Assembly: GCA_018881555.1 (NCBI GenBank)
Contig: JACAXG010000007.1
Location: 4,106,643-4,170,642, forward strand
DNA length: 64,000 nt
Reading direction: 5' to 3'
Source of the DNA: Amblyornis subalaris
Taxonomy: Eukaryota; Chordata; Aves; Passeriformes; Ptilonorhynchidae
In this document: piece after piece, positions 13,501-27,702 of the stretch
Position numbering within the stretch: position 1 is the stretch's first letter
Layout of the letters: every line of letters begins with the position of its first letter
Translations under genes and position numbers: made by a program
Notes under the pieces: model-generated
Told to the model about the DNA's origin: nothing
The model's input: only the letters and a program-made list of their open reading frames with translations
Database searches by the model: none

Positions 13501-16500
13501 CACCAGCCTTTCTCTGAGCAGGAGAGGAAGCAGTAACTTTCTAGAGAAGAAAGCTGAAGTGTGTTTATGAAGAATTATTGGTACGGCAAGAGCCTTGCAA
13601 CATGAATTCAATTAAATACATAGATCTTTTACCTTCCATAAATTATGCATTAGCAGGGAGCCACTTAACTGATACTCGAGTTTTAACCCAACTCCATTAG
13701 AACTGAAGGACAGAGCAAATTTTTTTTCCCTCCTTCCTTTCTGGAACACTTTCACTCTAAGGCTACTTCCGAATTTTATCCACCAGCTGCATACTCTGTG
13801 CATTTGCCATTAGTTCTAGTCAAACTCTGATTCTGTCTTGCTTATAATTTATACTTGTAATTTAAAGAATATATAGACAGTTAGTTGTATTTTTATAAGG
13901 TTGTTTTAACCTCTTTTACATTTATTTTCAGCTTCTGGCATCAATTTCATTGCCTGAAGTGACAAAAACCCCACAATTTTTATGCTGNTGATGTATTAAT
14001 ATGTATCTTTTCTGTCTTAATTCACATACATTTATCANGGCAAATGTTGTACTGTCCCTCTATACCGTGGATAGATGAGTTCTCAGATGTCATCCCTCAA
14101 TTCTCAGACATCCCTCCTTTTCTAGTTTAAACCTCTAATCAGCCTGTCTACCTTTCCACATTGACAATCCTGGTCACACAAATGTTTGGAGAGCATTTAC
14201 CCACCAAGAAACAGGGGACATCCTGAGTACTCAAGANCTTTCAAAAAAGACATTAATTTTTTATTATTATTGAAGCGAATCAATTACTCTAAAGTTTTGC
14301 TGGATCCCAGTCAACCATTACTATTGCCTATCATCCACCAAAGACACATCAAACAAAAATTTAAAACTCTCACAGATGCCAAATATTTTGGCAGCCATCC
14401 ACCAGTCTCTAAAAAACCTACTTAATTTTTCATGGCAGTCAGGNTTTTCCAAAGTTCATCTATTAAATACACAGTTAACTTCAAATGAGAGTAAGCCAAT
14501 GACTTGAACCCTTCGAAGCAGCACAACTGGAGTTGAGGACAGTGACACTGGAAGGGGTGCCCAAATGTCCCCATCACAGCAAAGGATCGTGTGGGTGGAG
14601 CAAGACTCTGCTGAGCTGGATGCTTNGTAAATTTGGAAGGAAAAGGTGGTTCCTGTCCAGACCTTCAGAAAGTATTCGATTTTCTGTATTGTGGCCACTT
14701 CATTTTCTATGAAAGACTGACAAAAAATGGCTACCTTCCAATCCCATTTCCCCACGGCTTTTTTTCAATAGAAATNTATGTTTTTTAGATGATGTGGCTG
14801 ATTGCCCTCTTGATTCCAGCACNGACTCCGCAGGTCACTTTAGGAGAGAGTTGTTACTTCTCTGCTTCTCAGGTTGCTCATATATAAAAAGGAAAAACTA
14901 ATCTCTAGTTTAACGACCGTGATATCTATGGCTGAGGAGTGTTCCTTGTAAGCAGTTATTACTTAGAAATGACAACAGAAAAACAGAAAATGCTTTAAAA
15001 ATAAGAAAACAAGAACAGAGCATTTCAAGGAGTACTTTTTGTTACTTTTCACTCCCATGCACAACGAGGTGTGACTGCAGCAAGGAAAATGGTTTTTGGG
15101 GCTTTTTGTCCACCAAAAAAGTCTTTTACCACCTCTTTTTCTTACAGTTACTACTACATTTTCTACTTAATTTTTAAGAGATTTGTTCTTCTTATATTTT
15201 ATCTTTTTTATTTATTTTTTGATGATTTTAATCACCATTCCTTTGCCATTAACCTTTGCAACGATGTAAAAAAAGCATAGACTAAAGTTCTGCATAAAAT
15301 ATGATTAAATAAAAACTGTAAGTATGACAGAGAAAATTGCCTTTGTTACAGCATGCTCCAACCGAATTCGCCAGAATCCCTCACTCTTGTCAAGGTCTGA
15401 TCTAAAAGTAATTTTCCTCTGCCTCTCACCCTCTTTTAGGGTGGCAGAAGCACAGTTTTCACAGATATGCCACAAATGTTTGGGAAAACGATGCACGTTT
15501 TCCTCACACCCCCTAGAAACATCAGCTCTCGTGTCTATCCATAAATTCAGTGATTCAAAGGAGGGAGAGAGAGACTTACCAAGGCTTCAGCCATTTGGAG
15601 GGCCTAGATAGGCCCTACCATTTTGTCACCTTACTGATCTCTTGTATTTAAACCTCCTTTCTGTGACTGTGTGGCAGTGGTTTCTCTTGCTACTGAATGT
15701 TTTTAGGTAGCAACTGCCCTTTAAACTGCCCATTTATGCCTCTGCTTATTAGTGACAAATAAGTTTTGTGAAGGCATGAAAATATTTTGCTAAATAGGCC
15801 GGGTCTAGAGTTTGAAAAGTGATTGTTGAATATTTCACCATTCTTATTTTGTACATGACAATAATAAATGAGAACAGATCCTCTGAAGTAACTTATATTA
15901 CAAAACAAATAATAGCCAAGTATTGCATAAATATAGCTGTTGTGGTCTTTACTTTAGAAATAAGATTCACTACAGTAAATTTAGACAAAGATTTCTTTGT
16001 AAAACATATGGANAAAAATGGATTTTTGCATACAACTGTGGTTTCCATTACTGCAAAGACAGCTTTTTCAAAAGCTTTTTCTGGATTATTTTCCTGAAAA
16101 ACCTATAATTTTTATCAAAAGTCTAGCTGCATTCAAACAAATCCTTAGCAAGAGAACAATAAATATTTTCTGTATTAATGTACTGCTAAAATAAGATTTG
16201 ATGTCTATCAAAGAAAACGACACAGAGAAAATCAGGTATGTTTTCAGTAATCCCATTTGCTGTTTTGCACATAGAAGCCTTGAGAATTTGGTTNGTTAAA
16301 GGGACACCAAGGATGTGCAGATGTTTGGGGCTTTTTTCTATAAACAAATGTAATATGGATTCATGAGAAGTTTCATATGAACTTCTGTGAAAGGAAGGTT
16401 GCTTTCCTTTGTGATTTGGTGGTACAGTTATACTTGTATTTGGAATTTTATGTGGCCTATGGTACTGAAAAATGCTATTATTATGTAGAGTAGGCTCATA

Positions 16501-18416
16501 AACAGACATTAATCCTTTTTATAAGTAGGCCAATAGAAAAAATATATGGATTTAGGTAAAAAAAAGAAAACTTCCTAGCCATGTTGTCACTGTTGATGAT
16601 CTCTCCTATAAAAACACATTTTTATTAGGCATTACTTATTCAGTGAGGTCAAAACTTGTAAATAAAATACATTGACAGTTTTACTCTAGAAATAAACATT
16701 GACAGCTAATAAGGACCTGGCATCACGGGAAGCAGAGCTCAAGAAGCAATTATCAGACAAAATTGCAAGAAGAAAAAATAAGCCATAAGAGAAGACAATG
16801 AACACACTGAGTTAATATTCGCTATAATAATTAAACACTTTGCAAAAGTGAGAGAGGGAAAGAGCTTGTTTCAACATAAAACAAGCACAGATGTTACAAG
16901 ACTGATAACATCAAGTGCATCTTCAGTAGCAGTAAGATTTATCTGTGGTTCCTGACAAATTTCTCATCATTTTCAGTCCAAATTGTTCTCTTGTGGTCCC
17001 ATTTCCACAACCATAAGCTTATGAAGAGCTTGAGGCATTTTTCATTGAGAGAAAGCCCTGATTTCTCATGATATAAGAATATCAAAGAAATGTTGTGTTT
17101 ATGGTTGTGCTTGCTAAGCTTTTCTACCACAGCTTCAGAAACAGGGGCAACCTGTTTGCTGGCTGGGGAGAAAAAGCAAAAAAGGACACTAGAAATCAAG
17201 AAAAAAACCTCCAATTTTCTTATTCCTATAACATTTTCCTCATCCTCTGTTTTTTTTGTTGTCTTTCTACAGTCAGTGAACTCCCAGAGATNTGGATTCT
17301 CCTTGGCTGCATGCCCAGCCACGCTACGAGCTCGCTGATGTTCTCCACAGAAAGATTTCTGCATCTTCTGCAAATAATGCAAGCTCTGCTTTACACTTCC
17401 NTCCTCTCCTCTATCGGAATTCCCCCTTATTCTCTCTGATAATTTTCATTGTGGGAGTACAGTGGGCGTGCATTTGGGATGCTATGATGTGCATTGCTTT
17501 AATCAAACCTGGGGGTGGCGATGGAGTTTTTGACAGTGGTTTATTTTTTTTGTCATTGACTGTTCAGAAAAGTTGGCTGGGTTGGGAGTGGGTTTTCGCT
17601 TTCTCCTCACCAGGAATTCAAAAGATCAGCTTGGACAAAAACTTCCTGCTGTAATGTGGGGCCACTGCAGACAACAACCTCAGGCCCTTGATAGAGTGAG
17701 TCAGGAAGAGAAGTCCTTCACCTTCCATTCTTACATGCAAAAGAAGCACAATAACAAGGAACAACGTTAGTGAAATATAAAAGTAGAAGAGCTGGAGTTG
17801 CCCTCTGTCAAGGGATTAATACTGTACAAGTTGTCTGCTCATTGCTAGATGTGACATTAGATAAAACTCTGGCATTTTTCATTTGACTTTTAATTATTAT
17901 TCAATTTTTGTCAAAAAGCAGCCATTGGTTTGCTCCAGCTTGTTTCATACAATACAGAGAGTGAAGCCTAGGCCGTACTCTTCTCCCGGTTACCACAGCA
18001 TGACAGCATGCACTTACACCACCTCTCTATCTAACTGTATCTTGTAAGCACAAGCCTAAATGAAATGTTTCTGTTTGTGGGTTGCATGCTTTAAACAATG
18101 AACACACCAGATTATCATTCACCAAACTGATGTGACATTAAAACTTTATGATAACAAGCAAGATCATGCTGACAAGCACAGTCTAATAACATTCTGTCAT
18201 TCATCATAATTAGGAGCTTGTGATNAATCTGACGTTCTTGCTCTTTGTGTTCACCCCTTTTAAATGCACTTGCTTTCCTTTTAATATTTAGTTTTCTTTA
18301 GATATCATTATTCATTGTGTTCAAACAAGGAAAATAGGGAACATAAACAGCAAAACCTGTTAACTATTCCATGAAGTGTATCACACTGAGAACATACCAA
18401 ACAAAACATGCAACAA
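10599..18416. other. Long non-coding stretch
   Basis: Dense stops in all frames. The longest open frame is a 147-codon one on the minus strand at 16939-17382, with low-complexity AT-rich codon use and no recognisable domain. Two mid-GC patches, about 10600-10960 and 13060-13520, have no repeat family that I can name. A phrase near 11130 (aaactgttcttaaataaaccc) vaguely recalls LTR 3' sequence but stands alone. Confidence 0.5.
17820..18330. promoter_or_regulatory. Candidate conserved non-coding element
   Basis: A repeat-free stretch, AT-rich but compositionally complex, with several homeodomain-type words (TAATTATTATT, ATAATTAGG) and a CCATTGG CCAAT-type box. Nothing is coding. The call rests only on texture and motifs. 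Conservation in chicken and other vertebrates would decide it. Confidence 0.2.
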
Positions 18417-18444
18417 TTTCTCTGGGACATGTGTCCCAGAGAAA
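18417..18444. repeat. 28-bp near-perfect palindrome
   Basis: Arms of 13 bp (TTTCTCTGGGACA and TGTCCCAGAGAAA) are exact reverse complements, separated by only TG. Symmetry stops abruptly on both sides. Possible readings are a dimeric protein-binding site, a cruciform-prone site, or the scar of a small inverted duplication. Confidence 0.9.
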
Positions 18445-18805
18445 AAACACAACTCTTAAATTCTTTTAGTTTAGATTTATAAAGGGTTTATATCCTCTTT
18501 TTGTATACCACCGAATAATTTGATAAATTATTCAAATAGTTTGTATAAATATTTATAGATAACAGAGATACCACCCCACCAGAAGCCCTCAGAGGTTTTG
18601 ACCTACATTCTCTCATATTGACCCACCTGAGACACATTCCTTGGAACCAGCAGTATTAGTTATCTATAAGTTTAGGGAGTGCTATTAAGCATAACCCAAA
18701 AACTGTATCATCATCTTGTTTCAAGGATGGCACGTTTATGGAAAGAATAAAGTTGCTGAAAATATTTTACAGACTTATTCTCAAGCACCAAATTTAAAAA
18801 GAGAA
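18445..18805. other. Non-coding DNA
   Basis: AT-rich with no recognised element. Confidence 0.5.
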
Positions 18806-18840
18806 GGAGAGGAGAGGAGAGGAGAGGAGAGGAGAGGAGA
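18806..18840 (+). repeat. (GGAGA)7 pentanucleotide array
   Basis: Seven uninterrupted copies of the purine unit GGAGA, preceded by a partial GAGAA unit. Every base of the array on this strand is a purine. The 63-codon open frame that spans it is a by-product of the repeat. Confidence 0.95.
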
Positions 18841-21350
18841 AAAGTTATATATACCTAATCTACAAAAGCTGAAGAATCTGGCCTGTGAGGGAGACACAAA
18901 TCCCTAGTCTGTTGGGATCCAATCTTCGTAGACTCAATTTTCATGCTGGATTAACTCCTGATGATGACTTCAAAAGGACAAGGTTTTCACCTCAAGTGTT
19001 CAAAGTAAAACTGAAAAGAAAAAAGCCCACACAAGACTCCCCAACCTGTTTTTGATGTGGAATGTGCTGCAGTGGATGACTGGGACTTGCTGAGCAGCTC
19101 TGATCCTCTAATCTACATTGTTCAAGAAAATGACTTTGAAATGCATTTTGTGGTGTAGAATTATTTTGTGGTGCAAATGATTATGTAACCTGATGTAACC
19201 TTTTATATAATTTAACGTGTAATCATCAGATTCTGTACAAGGAAAATCTAGCCAAAATGTGTGGAATAATATCTTGTTTACAGCATCATACAGATTTGCA
19301 AAGAGATGTCTGATGTGTATTCCATGTATTTTTCAAGTGTACACAGTTTTAAGGANAACTTAGCTACATGTTATACCGATACATTTTTCTTCTTATATAT
19401 CTCGTTCTAAAGCTTTTGTGTACTTCGAGCTTTCTGTGTTTTAATTTTCTTGTCATGTTTAAAGCAATATATCAAGCTGAGCTTCATATTTAAGCCCAGA
19501 CATGGAACAGGTGCATCTTTATGTTTTGACTAGAAAACACTAGGCTCTGCATCAAAAGCTGCCTAAAATATTTTCAAAATAGAGTGCTTGTTACCGGAGA
19601 GCAAACTAAAACAAAACCAACAAAGAATCACATTTCCTATGATTCAACAAAGTGGAGGCAGCAGTGATTCTTCTAACGGTAAGATGATAATTGTCATGTA
19701 ATGTTAGATCATCTTTGCTTGAAGGTGCTTTTTATTTTCATTTTTAGCACCTTTTGAAAGGCTACACAACCTATAAATTCGGTATTATACAGAGTTTGGG
19801 TAAACAACCCAAAATCAACAGTGAACCAGGCACTAGAAAGTTCATTTCATTTCAGGGGAATATCATTGAAGATTCCAGCCAGAAATCAAATGGATACCTA
19901 AGGATGAAAGATGATGATAATCCTGAAGATTAAATTAATAAATGTTTCAGAACACAATTCCACTTTTTCTAATGAAATGACAAAATTATTTCCACTTTGG
20001 AAAGTGCTTTTGATGAGACTCCACTTTTGAGGGTAATGTCTGTGTATAAAGGGCAAGTGTTATGGGATAAAAGTTGGTTCAGAAAATTACAGACCAAATG
20101 AGGAAAAACAAATGAGTAGCTTTAAATGGGNCCATAGAACAGTAAATAACACAGAATCAGAAAAACAAATATTTTTTCATTTAAATGCTAATATCACCTT
20201 TGTCTTCTAGAAATAAAGAGAATTAATAGGAACAACATTAATGTATTTAGATCAAGCTCAACAACCAGTAGCTANGAGCAGGATATTCCCCACTTTGTAA
20301 CCAAATGGGACATTTCATAGCTATGTAATTCTGCAGCTNGTTGTGCTGAACTAAACAACAACTAAACAGCATCCCACAGTTGTTCCTGTTACTAGTTGTC
20401 CCTACTNCATTACCCTAGGGTAAAGCTGGAACTCCCAGGAGTATAGAGAGGGAAAGAACAGCATTCCTGCATCTGAGACACTTCACCTCAAAGGTGTGTG
20501 ATTTGGTATGAGTCAAACACGCCAAGCTCCATGCCCAGCTGCGTGTCCTCCCTCACCCAACAGCTTCTGCTGTGGGCATTCAGATGCACCTCCACCAAAA
20601 TGATGGTGTGGGTGCAGAACACATCCTTGNTCAGAACAGATGCAATAAAATACATGGATCCGAGACATAAATTTTCGTAATGCTTATGAAATCTCCCCCA
20701 GATCTTTGAACTTGAGTTATTTGGCATCTGCACTCAACTTAAACACNCTGGTAACAGTTAGAGGGAGTATGCCTTCCATCCTCCCTGACTCTCATCCACA
20801 GCACGCAGATATGCTGCTAAAAGCCATCTTTCGCATGGCTTCTGTTCAGGTGTGAGGCAGAGAAAGAGTTTGGAAGCTGGGGGTAGATGTAAGAGAAGGA
20901 AGAGCAAAACATGAGAACTGAGGGTTTGTGCATCACCATATTGCTGAAGAACTGAACTGAAATATTTGTAAATTATTATCAGTTTTCTTGTATTTAATCC
21001 TAACTCTCTTTTCAAGCCTATATAAAGTTTACCAGGCATATGCTCTGCAAATTAGGCAAATTCCCTATTTCAGGATTTACAGGAATGGACCTTTATCCAC
21101 AGCCCTGACAGAACGAGGTAAACAGACTCCTGGCTCGGATGTGAAACATGCTACCTCACAGTACATCAACTGCAGCAACACTTGGCTTCTCTCTCGCTAG
21201 GTCTGAGCCCACCCACAGATACACAGAAGCAAACGCAGGGATCCTGTGCTCTCTGCTGGCACAAGGCAGCTGAGAGGGAAAAGACTAGGAAGAAACAGAA
21301 AAGGACTGCAAAAGAGGAAAAGATCACTTTTAACCTGCCCTTCTCTTCTT
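18841..21350. other. Non-coding DNA
   Basis: AT-rich, with several isolated N calls and no open frame above 93 codons. No repeat family is recognised. Confidence 0.5.
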
Positions 21351-21374
21351 CCCCCCCCCCCCCCCCCCCCCCCC
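21351..21374. repeat. C24 homopolymer
   Basis: Twenty-four consecutive C bases, preceded by a pyrimidine stretch (ccttctcttctt) and followed by TTTATTG. On the minus strand this is G24, a strong G-quadruplex former. Confidence 0.95.
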
Positions 21375-24300
21375 TTTATTGTTTGAGTCTATTCTCTGGT
21401 AAACATGAAAATTAGGCTACATAAGCCTTTTTTCTCACCTGATATGGGAAATCTTGGTGTATTTCATTACAAAGTATGATGCTATGTCATAAAACACTCT
21501 GTTGTCAGAAAGAGCTTAAACTGCAACCCAGAAGCGCACACACTTGAATGTTCTCATAGAGTACATTTGATTAAAAAAATTTTAAGTAGCCATTTATCCA
21601 AGAAAACCTATCAACTCAAAGCATTCAAAGCTTGCTGATAAGAATGTACTGATAGGAAATTAAAACTATGGCCTAAGAAAAATTTTAACGGTGATCCCAA
21701 ATTCATTGTAATGCTGTTTAGTGAATCTCATATGGGATTGAAGGAGCCCTGAGAGTAACAGCATCACATTTCCAGCACATCAGAAATTGAGTCCCAAATT
21801 CCTGCTGTGCCTTCTGTGATGCCTCAGTGTACAGCCTGCATGAGAAAGAGCTCATTATGCCCCACATGATCACAGATGCCCAGCAGAGATAACAGTCTAA
21901 ATCATTTGTTCNCTTTAAAATAATTTATTCATAGGTAGGAATATGAAAATGTGCCCTTTATGGAGTTTATCTGTATCTATAGCAAACAGAACTTAAATCA
22001 ATTCTTCATCTCCAGGACCGGCAAAGTTTGACTAAGGCATTAGGGATTTTTTATTAACCTCCATTAATTCAGTAGTCCTACCACTTTAATAACAAATAAA
22101 TATGGATGGCTAAGAAGATTCGTCTCATTAAAAGGTGTGACTGAGTACAATTAAACATGCCTTACATATCTCAAGATGTATTACATATGCTAATAAAATT
22201 CCAGGGTTATAAGGAAGTGTGTGAAGTTTATGAGGCTGTTGACTAGTGATCACATACAGCACATCATTTCTGTGGTAGGAGGAACACACAATGATTGATC
22301 TTAATTTCCCTTGAAATTCTGATTTTATTTTTGGCATTTCTATACAATCCTCAGATATCCCACTGCCATTTANTTTTAATTAGATGAGTAAATAAGACGA
22401 TGAAAGTCTTTTTTTTTATAGCANTCAATGAATTGCCTACATATCTACAAATATTACATTCTACTATGTGAAAAAGTGTTGAAATCTGTTTGGCTAACAA
22501 ATCTCTGCAAAACGCTTGCATTTCTGCTCATTTTCAATTCAGACAACTCTAATTTTCCTGTAATCTAACTTATTTTAAGTGAGTGTCTCAAATACTTAGT
22601 GTCACTCCTTACCTACTTTGATTTAAATGAAAAATTCTAGCCCAGACTTTTAGCAGCTTTAAGTCTGGGACCGATCCATACTTAGAACATGAGAAATAAA
22701 TAAAAATAGACTAGAATCAGACCANATAACCTTTTAAAAGTGAGAAATAATGCATAAAAGATCTGGGGAGAAAACACCGGACCACATTATTTACCAGAAA
22801 AAAATGAATTAGGGAGAGGGGAAAAAAAAAAAGAAAATACATCAGGTGATGTAAAGAAAATGGGTACAGTGTGTTACTAATACAACAATGAAGAAAGCAT
22901 GCACACACTATCACATCATTAAAAGCTAAGTCAAGATAAGCCTGCTTTATGTGTCATTTAGAATGAATAGGCTGTATTAATATACAGTCCAAATTTTAAA
23001 ATTACCTCTAAAATAAAATGAATAATGCTTTTGCTGCACAAACCAAACTCCTTTATCTGCGCAATAAAACCGGAGTACTGAGTCAGTTAAAAAATAAAGC
23101 TCCTTAGCATAGATAAAAATTCAATGGAGAAAAACCATCTCTTGTGATGAAATACAGAAAATAAATTATGTTAGTTGCTTTTGCTCCTTGCTAGAATGCC
23201 AATTATAAAAGCATAACTTAATTTTGGGAAGAGATTTGTTACATTTCAAAACCTCATGCAAGTTCATCAAGCGTGAAAACTCACAAATGTTAGGTGCTAA
23301 ATATAAAGCTCAACCCTTTCCACTGCATCANTTTTCTGCAGGCATCCAGTTTAAGATGGCTTCTTACCTTGCACATGTATATGCAGAATTTGAATGGAAT
23401 AATCAGCTTTGACTGGTCAAAAGGGTCTCCTGGTGTACTCATCCTCTCTGAGTGAGAAGGAATGAAAAAACTCCATTGCTTTTCCCATAAAATCCAACTT
23501 ACTCTGGTTTTCACAGAGAATCTAAACTTAACACCCTGTATTTTTCAAAAAGAATATACAAACAGTTCCACACTTAAGACAACTGAGGCTTTTTTTCCCC
23601 TGGTGGCTTTTTTAATGACCTTTTCCTTTTGACACTGCAAAAAAACAATGAAAATACCTCAAACCCAAATAAGTTAAGACTGCATTTTCTTTAAAAAAAG
23701 ANATATTTTCCCTCCAAATCTCTCTTAAGAAAAGAGTAAGAGAGGTCTCTCATTTAAGAAACTGTAATCAAAACTACTAATAAAAATCATGTCTTGCTTA
23801 AATACCAGCAATCTCCCCCCTAAACATGCAAAATAAAAGGCAATCTATGAAATAACCTAGTAATTTCTTCTATTGACAAGAATATAGAACTAGCAAAACC
23901 AACACAATCTATAAGATTATTTCAGATTTACTGAGGCATTGAGATACTACAGAGACCAGAGAATGGAGAGTAATGGTCCAGCAGAAAATACTACAGATAA
24001 TGGTAGGTATGGCCCATGTCACACTTGGTATTTGTGTCTCACTGGAAAAGTNAGAACAGCCCAAATATATATTTACATTTACAATTATTATTATTACACC
24101 AGAAGGCTTCATGGGAAGTGCTGGACTTCNATTGCTATTAACTTACTGGACTTCACGTGTTTTCTTTCCCTCCTGGCCATCAAAGGACTGCTCTTGCAAA
24201 CTGAAACTGTAAAATTTCCTCTTCTTTCGTGAGGACTGGCTGGCCTAAAAACTAATTTGAAACCATTAAATTTTGAAACCTCAGTTTAATCTCATTGCTA

Positions 24301-25200
24301 CACTAATCAATTTTTAATTACATACTTTCATCCTTTCAAGAAATACAATTTTTAAGAAGCTCATCAGATTATTTTTTTTTGTTATGTGACAAAGAACTCA
24401 AATACCTTGATTACTTGATCAGTTACACCTCAAATGTATTATCATAAAACCTTTGCCTTCTGATTTTTCTTGACGCTATAAGAAACAGCTTGAAACTAAA
24501 GATTGGGACAAAAAAATGTGGTTTATTTTNGGTTTTGATGGAACAAGTGACAGCCCTGATCCATTGCATTTGACAGTTTATATCCCCATAGCCTGAGCTG
24601 AAATTCTAGTTAGAATTGAACAGATTTATCTGGATTCCCCAGACTCGTCTTTACCTCGGTGATACTGGTCTGTGACAATGAGTTGAGTTTCTCTTTTGAA
24701 ACAGAGAGTGCACCTGGCTGATGCCTTTCCCTTCATTGCTGCTGGGAGAAAAGCTCATGATTTCATAGCACAAAACTACCTCCACCAGTGAATGGAGTGA
24801 AAACACATCAAGAAAGAAAAAGGTGTCCTTCCTCAAGGCTGTTGTCGTGCATTCAAGGTTCCAGCAGTCCAAGGCACTAAAGTGCAGCCCAAAGGGATCA
24901 TTCCAAGTTAGCAGGGTCAGCCCAAACATAACACTTCTTTACCAAGCCCTTAACAGCCTTGCAGCACCCCAGACCACCATTTAGGACCTCTTTTCTGCTG
25001 CTGTCACAATCAAAGGACAGTGCTGTATGTCACTATGGCATTACTTCCAGAAANGAGGGAGTTGTCAGCAGGCAGGAGGGAACACCATGCCCTGATGGCT
25101 TTGCCACCTGGAACTCCCCACCTTTCCAAGGAAATCTTGCCAGTAAGTCTGTGTGTGCTGTACTCCCTTAATATCAAATAGTAAGGTGCAATGCTGGAAT
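21375..25200. other. Non-coding DNA
   Basis: AT-rich with short A and T runs. Open frames are 97 codons or less and of no recognisable family. A mid-GC part at about 24600-25170 has nothing I can name. Confidence 0.5.
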
Positions 25201-25247
25201 ATAAATAAATTATATATAAAAAAAAAATAAAAGAAAAAAAGCCAGAA

Positions 25248-25301
25248 AGGTTGGACCAGACAATCCTTGAGGTCTTCTTTGCAATGGTGTTCTATGATTC
25301 T
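25248..25301 (+). mobile_element. CR1 LINE, 3' tail fragment
   Basis: This is the final ~50 bp of a CR1 retrotransposon. 'ggttggaccagacaatcc' is followed by a 'ttgaggtc' word and the 'ttctatgattctgag' tail, matching the usual order of the CR1 3' UTR end. It is severely 5'-truncated, which is the normal state of CR1 copies. An A-rich stretch lies directly upstream. Confidence 0.75.
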
Positions 25302-27702
25302 GAGATTGAAATAATGAACAAGACACTNATGGGACACTAAGTCACCCTGATCACCATCAGACCTAAGGGAATATGAGAGAGTTTGTGCAAAGTATTTGGA
25401 ATCTATTCAGCTGCCAAATTCAGAAGAAACAGAGTACATATAGAATCAAAATTCAGACGTAAAAGACAGNTAACTCAAGTCACAGAATTATGTGTTGTAT
25501 TGTTTCAGCAAATATGGGTAGTGGCATTCACTAATTTTTCCCCCTAATTTTTGTCACAGCATTTGTGGATAAATGTGCCTGACTGACTATGCCATNGTTT
25601 ATAAGAAATATGAGAAATTGCTTATATAATGTCTGAAATTTTACCTTGAACTTCAGGAGTAGTGCGCTCTCAACAATTGCATATTTCTAGATTAGTAAAA
25701 CAAAAACATTTTTAAGGCCGNCTTAGAGATCTCTGAAAATAAAATTGAAGACAACAAAGCAACAAACCTATCAACTCTGAAAATTGCACCCGAGAACTTC
25801 TCATCCCTCATTCTTCCTCACTGTCAATGCTAGTATAGAGCTAGTGAAGCAAAAAAAAAATAATTAAAAAGCAGGATACTGTTGTAATAAATATCACAGC
25901 ACATTATTTTGAGAGAACAGGGAAATGCAAAGTAGCAAAATGTTATTACTCAGTTTAGGACTTTCTTTTTTAATTTTAATGACTGCTGTTCTTGTTTAAA
26001 GATTCATGGACTCTTAAACAACTCTGAACTGCCAGAACCTCATCTTTAAGTTCCCTTTTATCAGATTTCCAGCACCGCAGTGCTCCCTACAGTTACAGGG
26101 ATGAACTAGTTCAGTTCTGGCCTGATGCTTGACCATTGCTCAAGGAAGTCCCAGGGCAAACCTCACATCAGGCAGCCTTGCTGAATGTTCAGACATCCAA
26201 TGTAAAGAGAAGTATCNAAGGTTCTCCATAGCTCAGATGTATGTGGGTGGCTGACTTGAGTAATTTTTGCATGTTTCTTGTAACCTACCTGCTGNGATAG
26301 CATTGGTAAACTTCCTACGCAACCGATTCTCTATTTACACCTCTTTTGTCTCTTTGATGTCTATCACATCCTGTTTAGAAACAAAGATATTGACATTTTC
26401 CTTTTCTGAAGTTATTTCAGTTTCCAGCCCATATCCAGTGACAAACTCCATCCAGTGATTCTTTCACTATGCACATGCAATACTCATGACTGAAGATAGA
26501 GNCTACTGTTAAACTCCACGAATTATGGTAGCAGACCTTTCTTTTAACATATTTCTACGGATTTTNTACATGTTAATACAAAACAGTGACACTTCAGCTT
26601 TGGCAGCAAAACCACATTTGCTTTATTTTAGTATTTATGTTATTTTAATAGAAAATAATGGGAGAAACACACTTCTTAGTATAATTTTTTTTCTTAGATC
26701 TGTACCTAATATCTCAAATAATCTTTTATGTTGATTTATTCAAATTATTAGAAAATGCATCTCTCTCTCCTTTCCATTCATACGGTTATTAAATTAAAGA
26801 ACAAATGCAGTCATTAGAATTATTAACAAATTGATGAAGTGCACAACAAATATAGGACAGCACTGCTAGAACACCGCTTTAGGAAGACTATTTATTATGA
26901 AAACTTACAGTTAATGATGATCTTCTTTAACAGCAATTATTTTCTCCAAGTTGCAGCATGATCTTTTTCGTATTACTGGAAGAAGCAGTCCTGTCTAAAA
27001 AAATCCATAGGGAAATTCACATTTTCCTCTAGACTGTAGTTATTTATTCTNAAGTTCCAGTTTTGGAAGTTTTCTACCCTTTTGTCTGAACCAGCCCTCC
27101 TAAAANGATTATTGCAAACATTTGAGATACCAGATCCTCAGTGTACATCACAAAACTCCTCAGATCAGTACTCAGCCCTCTTGGTTCATCCTACTTTTTA
27201 AACTTTCTCTTTCTGCCCTTTAGAAGCGTTGGGCAAAGACCAAAAGTTTCACATTNGTTCTTTATTTTGTTTCCAAGGCTTTCTTTTAATAACATTCATT
27301 ATCCCTTGCAGCAGGGATAATGCTGAAGACGAACAGGCAGCAGACTGACTAGAGGTATCTGAGATGGGGTACAGTTACTATTTTTAAGACTCGGTTCAAA
27401 GTGCTTAAACACACATTTAAATCCTATTGAAAACAAGTGTTTACTTCANTTTAAACAGGACATGAGCAAAGCAGTTTGTTCTGATGAAAAATAAGGACAC
27501 ACCGTGATGGGCATCTCCTGCCCCCTGTTTGTGACAGACCTGAGCCACGAGATTCATATTCAAACCTAGAGCAAAAGANAATTATGATGTTCTGTCTTCT
27601 AGGTTAACATCAATAATTTTATCTGTGGAAGTCCTTTGGGCTGCTGAAGTTGATGTTTGAAAAGCACAGCAGGATTCCTTAGGCAAGTCAACAACCAAAG
27701 GA
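25302..27702. other. Non-coding DNA
   Basis: AT-rich and unremarkable. No gene or repeat family is recognised. Confidence 0.5.

Noticed and set aside
16939..17382. 147-codon open frame on the minus strand
   Set aside because: There is no recognisable domain. It contains an N and low-complexity stretches, and long frames are also open on the opposite strand over the same bases. It is probably chance.
18417..18444. p53 response element reading of the palindrome
   Set aside because: The two half-site cores are offset by the central TG, so the ten-base consensus is not met. It is reported only as a palindrome.
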